DNA from: Planctomycetota bacterium
GTDB taxonomy: Bacteria; Planctomycetota; Planctomycetia; Pirellulales; Pirellulaceae
Direction of reading: 5' to 3'
DNA: 64,000 bases
NCBI GenBank assembly: GCA_014238905.1
Contig: JABAAE010000011.1
Span: forward strand, 42,865 to 106,864
Shown here: piece after piece, positions 57,253-64,000 of the stretch
Numbering within the stretch: position 1 is the first letter of the stretch
Layout: the number at the start of each line of letters is the position of its first letter
Notes under the pieces: model-generated
Seen by the model: only the letters and a program-made list of their open reading frames with translations
Told to the model about the DNA's origin: nothing
The model's database searches: none
Translations under genes and position numbers: made by a program

Positions 57253-58769
57253 TGGCGAATTTCAGGCTGCGGTCTGATAGCATTCTGTCATTCGGTGAGT
57301 TTTTTCAATGTACTGTTGATAATATGTCCAACCGATTCTACTCTTGCAGGAACCGAGATTTTAATTTGACCCGTCGGGAGATGCTGCTGCGTGGTGGAGC
57401 AGGATTTGGCGGCTTGGCGTTGGCCGGGATGCTTGGCAAGGAATTGGTGGGCCAGGTTCCGCCCGCGCCGACGGAGGTCGAAGCGAATGTGGTGGCTCAT
57501 CACGCGGCAAAGGCCAAGAGTGTTATTTTTGTTTTCTTGGAAGGTGGTCCGAGCCAACTGGACACATTTGACCCTAAGCCCGCTTTGAAAACATTGGCAG
57601 GTCAGCCTTTGCCCGCCAGTTTTAAACCCGTGATTACCCCAATGGGAGAGTATGACGCTCCCATCATGCCGGACCGCCGGAAATGGAAGCAACACGGGGA
57701 CTCAGGAACGTGGGTCAGCGATTGGCTGCCACATATTGCTGGCTGCGTCGATGATATTTGCGTTCTCCGTTCCTGTTGGGGAAATGGGCTGAATCATTCC
57801 AATGGCGTTTGCCAGATGAACACCTGCGAAATAATTGGTGGCCGTCCCTCTCTTGGGGCCTGGGTCAGTTATGGTCTCGGGTCTGAAAACGAAAATTTGC
57901 CCTCTTTTGTGGTCATGGAGGACAATGTCGGTAAAGTGATTAACGGGCCACGCAACTGGAGTGCCGGTTTTATGCCAGCAGCTTATCAGGGAACGCCCTT
58001 CTTGCCGGGCGATCAACCCATCAGTAATCTATCCCTGCCACGAGGAGTTTCCGATCAACGCCAACAAAAAAAACTGAATTTTCTTCAATCAATCAATCGG
58101 CGACACTTGGCGACTCGCTCACAGCAATCCGAACTCGATGCGAGGATTCGGAGCTACGAATTGGCGTTTCGAATGCAAGCGACCGCACCCGAAGCTGTTG
58201 ATCTGTCTCAGGAAACCGAGGAGACCAAGCGATTATATGGAATGGATCAAAAACCGACGGCAACTTTTGGACGACAGTGTCTGCTGGCAAGGCGATTGGT
58301 AGAACGTGGTGTTCGATTCGTTCAGCTCTACCACGGATCGGGAAGCAAGTGGGATGCCCACCAGGGGATCGAAAAAAATCACTCGACGAATTGCCTTGCC
58401 TCGGATCAGCCGGTTGCGGCGTTGATCAAAGACTTGAAGCGGCGAGGCCTCCTGGAGGAAACCTTGGTGATTTGGGGCGGAGAGTTTGGACGTACCCCCA
58501 TGAGTGAGAAAGGGGATGGGCGGGATCACAATCCAAATGGGTTCACGATGTTCCTCGCTGGCGGAACGGTGAAGGGGGGCCAGGTCATCGGGACAACCGA
58601 CGAGATCGGTTTGCATGCGGTTGAAGACCGAATGCACATTCATGACATTCATGCGACTTTTCTACATGCGATGGGATTAGACAACATGAAACTTTCCTAC
58701 AATCATCAGGGCCGTCTGGAACGTCCTACGATTAATCAGGGTAGTCCCTGTCTAAAGATTTTTGGATAG
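57252..58769 (+). CDS. DUF1501 protein with twin-arginine signal, coupled to the PSCyt1 gene
   Basis: 505 residues; ATG at 57252 overlaps the preceding TGA (ATGA). Twin-arginine motif TRREMLLRGG near residue 43 followed by hydrophobic FGGLALAGMLGKEL, so the first 25 residues may be an overlong annotation (ATG at 57324 is the alternative). Body: VIFVFLEGGPSQLDTFDPKP, VLRSCWGNGLNHSNGVCQMN, CLLARRLVERGVRFVQLYHG, TLVIWGGEFGRTPMSEKGDG and IHDIHATFLHAMGLDNMKLS. Pairs as usual with the DUF1549/DUF1553 protein. Probably acts outside the cytoplasm with it. Confidence 0.93.
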   Translation: MANFRLRSDSILSFGEFFQCTVDNMSNRFYSCRNRDFNLTRREMLLRGGAGFGGLALAGMLGKELVGQVPPAPTEVEANVVAHHAAKAKSVIFVFLEGGPSQLDTFDPKPALKTLAGQPLPASFKPVITPMGEYDAPIMPDRRKWKQHGDSGTWVSDWLPHIAGCVDDICVLRSCWGNGLNHSNGVCQMNTCEIIGGRPSLGAWVSYGLGSENENLPSFVVMEDNVGKVINGPRNWSAGFMPAAYQGTPFLPGDQPISNLSLPRGVSDQRQQKKLNFLQSINRRHLATRSQQSELDARIRSYELAFRMQATAPEAVDLSQETEETKRLYGMDQKPTATFGRQCLLARRLVERGVRFVQLYHGSGSKWDAHQGIEKNHSTNCLASDQPVAALIKDLKRRGLLEETLVIWGGEFGRTPMSEKGDGRDHNPNGFTMFLAGGTVKGGQVIGTTDEIGLHAVEDRMHIHDIHATFLHAMGLDNMKLSYNHQGRLERPTINQGSPCLKIFG

Positions 58770-58869
58770 GATATTCTCTAAGACGCTGTTTTGATTCCGC
58801 TGAGGTGAGGGATGGGTTAAACGGTGTGCAAACCGATCGTATCAGGTTTTTAGTGGCGAACTCCAAGAC

Positions 58870-59889
58870 ATGAATTTTTTGACAATTGAATCAACCTGTG
58901 ATGAGACCGCAGCAGCAGTGGTAACGGATGATCTCCAGGTGCTTTCTTCGGTGGTTGCCTCGCAGGAGGATTTGCACGAGAAGTTCAATGGCGTGGTACC
59001 TGAGATTGCCGCGCGGGCCCACATGGAACGTATTCTTCCAGTCATCGATGAAGCCTTATCGCGGGCAGGATTGAAATTGGATGACTTGGATGCCATCGCA
59101 GTTGCCAACCAGCCCGGATTGTCGGGATCGCTGCTGGTTGGATTGTCAGCGGCCAAATCACTGGCGCTGGCTACCAATAAACCACTGATCGCTGTCAATC
59201 ATCTACACGCTCATATTTATGCCTGCCAGATCGCCGCTAAGGCCAACGTTTTTCCCTGCTTGGGGTTCATTGTCAGTGGCGGCCATACGAACCTTTTTCG
59301 CTGTGTTGACCCGATATCATTCGAACATTTAGGTGGAACGATTGACGATGCGGCAGGCGAAGCTTTTGATAAAGTGGCAACGATGTTGGGCTTTCCTTAC
59401 CCGGGTGGACCGTGCATCTCAAAAGCAGCTGCGTCAGGTGACCACCGAGCTTTTAAATTTCCCAGAACGTTTCTTAATGCACCGGATCGGTTACAGTTCA
59501 GTTTCAGCGGATTAAAAACAGCCGTTCTTTATGCCCTGTTGGGTCCGGGGAATTCAGATTTTTCACGTTTAGATATTTCAGATCAGCAAAAAGCGGATGT
59601 AGCGGCGAGTTTCGAGCAGGCTGTTGTCGATTGTCTTGTCGGGAAAGCCTTTCATGCGATCGCCAAAACGGGCCTTGGAAGAATCTGTGTTGGCGGAGGC
59701 GTCGCGGCCAACGGGCGATTACGGCAGCAACTAGCGGAGCGGTGTGAAAAAGAGGAAATAGAGCTGCATATCGCTCCTGTGGAGCTTTGTACCGATAATG
59801 CGGTGATGGGTGCGATCGCGGTTGAACGATATCGGGCCGGTTTGTTTGAAGAGTTGGATCTGGACATCGTGGCAGGGCTTCTCCGGTAG
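58870..59889 (+). CDS. tsaD: tRNA N6-adenosine threonylcarbamoyltransferase
   Basis: 339 residues, normal length. It transfers threonylcarbamoyl to A37 of ANN-decoding tRNAs with TsaB/TsaE. Motifs: LTIESTCDETAAAVV, GVVPEIAARAHMERILPVID, metal site AVNHLHAHIYA, FIVSGGHTNLFRCVDPIS, GGTIDDAAGEAFDKVATMLG, YPGGPCISKAA, RLQFSFSGLKTAVLY, GGGVAANGRLRQQL and CTDNAVMGAIAVERYRAG. Follows the DUF1501 gene by 100 bases on the same strand. Confidence 0.97.
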   Translation: MNFLTIESTCDETAAAVVTDDLQVLSSVVASQEDLHEKFNGVVPEIAARAHMERILPVIDEALSRAGLKLDDLDAIAVANQPGLSGSLLVGLSAAKSLALATNKPLIAVNHLHAHIYACQIAAKANVFPCLGFIVSGGHTNLFRCVDPISFEHLGGTIDDAAGEAFDKVATMLGFPYPGGPCISKAAASGDHRAFKFPRTFLNAPDRLQFSFSGLKTAVLYALLGPGNSDFSRLDISDQQKADVAASFEQAVVDCLVGKAFHAIAKTGLGRICVGGGVAANGRLRQQLAERCEKEEIELHIAPVELCTDNAVMGAIAVERYRAGLFEELDLDIVAGLLR

Positions 59890-59973
59890 CAAATCCGGCA
59901 ATTTTGATTCTGAAATCTTCTGCTAGGATAACATCTCAGACTTTTTTTATTTCTAAATCGATGGGATCGGAAG

Positions 59974-61818
59974 TTGCTTTTTAACCGTTTTCTCGGGATC
60001 GTCTTTCTGCTTGTACCGGCTTTCGTCTGGAGCCTTGGAGGGTGTGATCGTGCCGGCCAAGAATCCTCGCAAAATAAATCGATTCCGGCAGAAATCAAGC
60101 TTTCTACCCCGGGGCCGGCCCCCGTTTTTTTCAAGGAACGAACCGCAGAGTCGCCGCTCTCTTTTGTCCACTCGATTGGCAAAACATCGAGCTACCATTT
60201 CCCGGCAATCATGGTCGGTGGTTGTGGTGTGCTGGACTTCGACGGCGACGGTCTGCTTGATATTGTGACGGTGGACAGTGGAGATTTTGAGGATGTGTTA
60301 AAGGGCAAGATCGATTCTCGGATCGGCAATGGAAATCGGATCTATCGTCAGTTGCCACCTCAGGATCCCGGGAAAATCGGGGAGTTTCTGGATGTCACCG
60401 ATACATCGGGTCTTATCGATAGAGGATACGGTTCGAGCGTCGCGGTGGGTGATGTGAACAACGATGGACGGCCTGATCTTTTTTTTGGAAATTATGGCGA
60501 GGATAGCCTGTTTTTGAATCTTGGTGGTGGTAAGTTCCGAGATGCCACGCAGGAATGCGGAATCAAAAATCCACTCTGGTCGGCGTCGGCCTCTTTTTTC
60601 GATTACGATCGTGATGGTCGGCTGGATTTGTTTATTACCAACTACGTCAGTTACCTGCCCCAAACCAATTGCGCAACCGCAGGTGAGGCCGAGGACTATT
60701 GTAGTCCTCGAGTTTTCAGCCCTGTGTCAGACAAGCTATTTCGTAATGTTACCTCACCGAAGGGCGACGTCCGTTTTATCGATGTTTCGGCTGAAGTTGG
60801 AATCGGGTCGCGTGAAGGGCCAGGACTTGGCGTGGTGACCGGGGATTTTTCAGGTGATGGTTGGCCAGATGTCTATGTCGCGAATGATGGAGCGGCTAAT
60901 TTTTTGTGGGTCAACTGCGAGGGGAAGAGTTTTCAGGAACAGGCCTCGCAATTAGGTTGCGCGACTGGTCTGCAAGGTGAGGCCCAAGCGGGAATGGGAG
61001 TGGTGGCCGCTGACGTAGACAACAATCAGCAAGCCGACCTGATCGTCACTCATCTTGATGGTGAAACGAACGCTGCTTATCTTGGGCATTCAACACTCGT
61101 CAAGGGTAACGAAAGGACTTTTTATTCGGAGTCAGGAATTGCAAGCGGAGTTCAGAAAATCAGTAAACCCATGACTGGGTTTGGCTTGGGGACAGCGGAT
61201 CTTGATAATGATGGTGACCTCGATTTGGTGACTGCCAATGGTAGGGTGAATCGCAGGCAACCTTTACCCGCCGCAGTATTTTGGGACGATTATCGGGAAC
61301 CGAACCAGATCGCTCTCAACGATGGCTCCGGGAAGTTTATGGAACTAAAGTCCAAAGAAGATGGTTTTTTGAACGGTGCTTTAGTCTCTCGGGGGCTGGC
61401 GATGGCTGATTTCAATAATGACGGGCGTCTGGATTGCCTTGTTGCCAACATAGCGGGTCGTGTGCAAATTCAAGAAAACGTCTATGCGACCAAAAATCAT
61501 TGGATTGGTTTTCAGGTTACCGATCCATCCCTTGGTGGTCGACCCGTTTTTGGGGCGATACTTCGACTTCAAATCGATGGTCAAACCCTGATGCGAACCG
61601 TGCGGTCGGATGGCAGCTACCTTTCGGCAAATGATTGTCGAGTTCATTTTGGGCTGGGCGATGCCGATGATCTGGAAGGGGTGACCGTTCGCTGGCCGGA
61701 TCAATCTACAGAGTTTTATGCCGTTCACCAGCTCGATGGCTATCGTTTAATTGAAAAAGGGGCTGGGGTTCGGGTGCCGACTTCTACCAAAACAATGACA
61801 CCGCGAAAGGTTAAATAG
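59974..61818 (+). CDS. CRTAC1-type lipoprotein with FG-GAP repeats and ASPIC/UnbV domain
   Basis: 614 residues from a TTG start at 59974. Lipoprotein leader with lipobox SLGGC (FLGIVFLLVPAFVWSLGGCD). Seven-bladed FG-GAP/VCBS-type repeats with calcium-loop motifs: GCGVLDFDGDGLLDIVTVDS, AVGDVNNDGRPDLFFGNY, DYDRDGRLDLFITNYVSY, VTGDFSGDGWPDVYVANDG, GTADLDNDGDLDLVTANG and MADFNNDGRLDCLVANI. C-terminal ASPIC/UnbV domain near 510-590 (IGFQVTDPSLGGRPVFGAIL, VHFGLGDADDLEGVTVRWPD). Surface protein of unknown partner. The TPR gene starts 5 bases after its stop. Confidence 0.92.
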   Translation: MLFNRFLGIVFLLVPAFVWSLGGCDRAGQESSQNKSIPAEIKLSTPGPAPVFFKERTAESPLSFVHSIGKTSSYHFPAIMVGGCGVLDFDGDGLLDIVTVDSGDFEDVLKGKIDSRIGNGNRIYRQLPPQDPGKIGEFLDVTDTSGLIDRGYGSSVAVGDVNNDGRPDLFFGNYGEDSLFLNLGGGKFRDATQECGIKNPLWSASASFFDYDRDGRLDLFITNYVSYLPQTNCATAGEAEDYCSPRVFSPVSDKLFRNVTSPKGDVRFIDVSAEVGIGSREGPGLGVVTGDFSGDGWPDVYVANDGAANFLWVNCEGKSFQEQASQLGCATGLQGEAQAGMGVVAADVDNNQQADLIVTHLDGETNAAYLGHSTLVKGNERTFYSESGIASGVQKISKPMTGFGLGTADLDNDGDLDLVTANGRVNRRQPLPAAVFWDDYREPNQIALNDGSGKFMELKSKEDGFLNGALVSRGLAMADFNNDGRLDCLVANIAGRVQIQENVYATKNHWIGFQVTDPSLGGRPVFGAILRLQIDGQTLMRTVRSDGSYLSANDCRVHFGLGDADDLEGVTVRWPDQSTEFYAVHQLDGYRLIEKGAGVRVPTSTKTMTPRKVK

Positions 61819-61823
61819 AAACG

Positions 61824-63290
61824 ATGCTTTCAGCTCCCCATGATGAATCGCCACCCATTGTTACCGGTTCTCAGAGAAAGGTCGTCTATTCACCGAGAAA
61901 GGGCAAAAGCACCCCAATTCCGGTAGTGGGTCTGGCAGTCCTGGTGTTGTCGGCCGGCGTGGCCTGGTTCATGGTGGGATCTGGTTCGCAGGGCCCGAAC
62001 AAATGGGTCAATAGATTGCCGGAGGTTGCCTTGGATCAGCTTTCCGAACGGGCGACTTCATTGGTCGCCGGTTGTGTGGAAGCGATTCAATTAAATCCAG
62101 AAGATGCCGAGGGTTGGGGGCTGTTAGGTAGGGTTTACCTGGCACACCAGTTTGCCGGACCGGCTAGCGAGTGTTTTCAAGTTGCCTGGGAACTCGATCA
62201 GGATAATTTCAAATGGCCCTATAGTCTGGTGATGGCAGAGCCGGGCTCTGAAGAGGCCATCGATTATTGCCGGCAAGCGATTGAGCTTTGCCCGCATGAG
62301 GGAATTGAGATTCGCTGCCGTCTGGCAGAGCTTTACTTTGGATCAGGTGATCTGGCTAAGAGCCGGGAGGCTTTGGAAACCGTTATCGAAATAGTCCCTG
62401 ACTATCCACGAGCCAACATGATGCTGGCTCAAATTTACCTGCAAGATGGCCAGATTCAAAAAGGAATCCAGCAAGCCGAATTGGTGCTGCAATCGCAACC
62501 CGATCGGCGCGAGGCGCTTCGTTTTCTTTCTCAAGCCCATTTTCGATTGGGGAATTCAGAAAAATCCAGCGAGTACGCAATTCAGTCGGACAAACCGGGG
62601 GCTTTTGACCCCGCTTGGGACGACTTGTTGTATCAGGAAGCGATGAGCCTGCGGCGTGATGTCAATCGAATTGTTCAGGAAGCGATGAGGTTGCCGGCCA
62701 GTCGGGTCGAGCAAAAATTGAAGATTCTTCGGGAGGCGGTTGCCGAGGAGCCTCACGAGCCTAATTGGCACGGTTTTTTGGGTCAAACCCTTCTTAAATC
62801 CAGACGGTACAGTGAAGCGGAATCCGTATTGAAAAATGGCATTGGGCTGCATCCCCTCTCGGCCAGCTTGCATTACTCTCTGGGCTTGGTGTTTCTGAAT
62901 CAAAAAAAATTGGATTTGGGCATAAAAAGCCTGCAAGAGGCGGTCAAGATCAAGCCCGATTTTGATAGGGCTTTGACCGATTTGGGAATTGCGTACAGAG
63001 AGAATCAACAAGCGGCCCAGGCGATTCAGTCCCTGCAGAAAGCCATCTCCATTTTTCCGGGTAATCTTCGAGCAAAATTGAATCTGGGAGTGACTTGTGA
63101 AATGACAGGCGACCTGTCCGGTGCTGCTCAGGCCTATCGCCAGTGTCTTGCCTTGGATCCCAATTCCGGGGATGTCCATCTCCTTCTGGGAAAGATCCTT
63201 TTGCAATCCGTGGAAACCCAACGAGAAGCAGAAATGCATCTTGAAAAGGCAAAAGAATTGAACCTGGGGATTAACGGCTTGCAGAAATGA
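61824..63290 (+). CDS. Membrane-anchored TPR-repeat protein
   Basis: 488 residues. One membrane segment near 33-52 (IPVVGLAVLVLSAGVAWFMV). Residues about 70-470 form tandem TPRs (AIQLNPEDAEGWGLLGRVYL, AQIYLQDGQIQKGIQQAELV, GIGLHPLSASLHYSLGLVFL, AVKIKPDFDRALTDLGIAYR, AISIFPGNLRAKLNLGVTCE, CLALDPNSGDVHLLLGKILL). Starting 5 bases after the CRTAC1-type gene, it is probably co-transcribed with it. Such pairs recur in planctomycetes. Likely a scaffold on the outside of the membrane. Confidence 0.92.
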   Translation: MLSAPHDESPPIVTGSQRKVVYSPRKGKSTPIPVVGLAVLVLSAGVAWFMVGSGSQGPNKWVNRLPEVALDQLSERATSLVAGCVEAIQLNPEDAEGWGLLGRVYLAHQFAGPASECFQVAWELDQDNFKWPYSLVMAEPGSEEAIDYCRQAIELCPHEGIEIRCRLAELYFGSGDLAKSREALETVIEIVPDYPRANMMLAQIYLQDGQIQKGIQQAELVLQSQPDRREALRFLSQAHFRLGNSEKSSEYAIQSDKPGAFDPAWDDLLYQEAMSLRRDVNRIVQEAMRLPASRVEQKLKILREAVAEEPHEPNWHGFLGQTLLKSRRYSEAESVLKNGIGLHPLSASLHYSLGLVFLNQKKLDLGIKSLQEAVKIKPDFDRALTDLGIAYRENQQAAQAIQSLQKAISIFPGNLRAKLNLGVTCEMTGDLSGAAQAYRQCLALDPNSGDVHLLLGKILLQSVETQREAEMHLEKAKELNLGINGLQK

Positions 63291-63379
63291 ATCAAACGGT
63301 TTTGAGAACCGGACCCGATTCTGATCAACTTTGGTCTTTTTACGCGCTGCCAAAATTGAGTGGTGATTGTACAATGATC

Positions 63380-63400
63380 CGTTGCCCCAATGCGGCAACG
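63380..63400. other. Small perfect hairpin after the TPR gene
   Basis: CGTTGCC (63380-63386) pairs with GGCAACG (63394-63400) around a 7-base loop. No T-run on the plus strand; a T-run would follow on the minus strand. Possibly a weak terminator or incidental. Confidence 0.4.
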
Positions 63401-63544
63401 AAAATTCTCCGGGCCGGTATCGGGTGGAATCGCCTCGGCGAGGTGCTTGGAGATGCTTTCGGATTGGCGAGCCGTCAAAGGGGTTTTTGTGCTGGGTTTT
63501 TGTACTGAACGCTGAGCATTTGGATATGGGATTTGGAGAGTCAA

Positions 63545-63997
63545 TTGAAACACAATGGCCTAGTTTGTTTTTTGCTGCTGCTGAGTTATGCAAAGTTGGC
63601 GGCGGGGTGTGACAGCGGAGTCGATCCTGATATCGATCGCTCGTTTGGCTCAGTCATCCAGGTCGATCCCCAAGAGAAAAAGGTCACGATCGAAATTGAT
63701 TTTGGTGAGCTTGCTGAGAAAAAAACTTTGACTATTCCTTGGAAGGTCGGATTGAATGTTCTCGATGCAATGAATCAGGCAAAACAGGAAAAAAGACTTA
63801 AATTCAAATATCGAGGAAAAGGTGTCTCGGCTTTCCTGACCCAAATTGAGGGGGTGAAGAATCAGGGAGCCAAGGGCGACAATTGGATTTTTCGAGTGAA
63901 TTCAAAATTGGCCAATCGGAGTTTTGGCGTCATACTTCTCAAAGCGGGTGATCAGGTCAATTGGAGCTTGGGGAAGTACAAACCCGGAAAAAAATAA
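63545..63997 (+). CDS. Lipoprotein with DUF4430-like (transcobalamin C-terminal-like) domain
   Basis: About 150 residues from a TTG at 63545, which has GGAGAG 6 bases upstream and starts a lipoprotein leader (KHNGLVCFLLLLSYAKLAAG, then Cys). The frame is open to another TTG at 63533. The body (about 40-150) shows DUF4430 features: GLNVLDAMNQAKQEKRLKFK, VSAFLTQIEGVKNQGAKGDN, WIFRVNSKLANRSFGVILLK and AGDQVNWSLGKYK. The family is related to the transcobalamin C-terminal domain and may bind ligands or partners. Only 3 bases of the window remain after it. Confidence 0.75.
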   Translation: MKHNGLVCFLLLLSYAKLAAGCDSGVDPDIDRSFGSVIQVDPQEKKVTIEIDFGELAEKKTLTIPWKVGLNVLDAMNQAKQEKRLKFKYRGKGVSAFLTQIEGVKNQGAKGDNWIFRVNSKLANRSFGVILLKAGDQVNWSLGKYKPGKK

Positions 63998-64000
63998 AAC

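Noticed and set aside
63287..63508. 73-codon frame overlapping the stop of the TPR gene (ATGA)
   Set aside because: Overlap is attractive, but the product has no recognisable features and contains a hairpin sequence; too weak to call.

Overview
The window looks like a piece of a planctomycete chromosome, most likely Pirellulales-like. The call rests on gene content: secreted DUF1501 proteins with twin-arginine leaders, a cytochrome-c/DUF1549/DUF1553 protein, CRTAC1-type (FG-GAP plus ASPIC/UnbV) proteins, PQQ-like beta-propeller proteins, a DUF3500 protein and loosely packed operons. I saw no rRNA, tRNA, IS element, prophage or CRISPR array. Many reading frames have a better start inside the longest ORF, chosen here by signal peptide, ribosome binding site or family alignment.

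Layout. 1-9.1 kb: an M1-family metallopeptidase running off the left edge with a TKKPV repeat tail, a small Cys-rich exported protein, a leucine-rich-repeat lipoprotein, a membrane-anchored PQQ-like propeller protein and a DUF3500 protein. 9.1-11.5 kb: a fasciclin protein, an ECF sigma factor and an RskA-like anti-sigma factor, an arrangement like mycobacterial SigK-RskA with its fasciclin targets. 12-20.2 kb: homoserine dehydrogenase, then a minus-strand run of Rho, a TlpA-type thioredoxin protein, a degenerate NtrC-like AAA+ protein, a possible pseudo-receiver and Mrp/ApbC. 20.8-29.1 kb: a thioredoxin/YHS protein, AEC transporter, aspartyl-tRNA synthetase, class IV-like histone deacetylase, a membrane protein with a cysteine cluster, and isoaspartyl peptidase/asparaginase.

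29.9-37.8 kb is the best-defined functional unit: nqrA-F, encoding the complete Na+-translocating NADH:quinone oxidoreductase, followed by an ApbE flavin transferase whose C-terminus looks like the NqrM maturation factor. The locus would thus carry the six subunits, the enzyme that attaches FMN to NqrB/NqrC, and a likely factor for the NqrD/NqrE iron centre.

38-64 kb is mixed: a sulfotransferase, a TIM-barrel-like protein, purC, gamma-glutamyltransferase, a YtcJ-type amidohydrolase, an APC permease, a second PQQ-like protein, a SenB-like (TIGR04348) glycosyltransferase, a DUF1501 protein, a putative gluzincin peptidase, a short UvrC, a coupled PSCyt1/DUF1549/DUF1553 plus DUF1501 pair, tsaD, a CRTAC1 lipoprotein with a TPR protein, and a DUF4430-like lipoprotein.

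Most notable: the ApbE-NqrM fusion, the orphan SenB-like gene, the AAA+ protein that has lost its Walker A and GAFTGA motifs, the fasciclin/sigma/anti-sigma cluster, the UvrC lacking its helix-hairpin-helix tail, and several short tandem repeats and hairpins.
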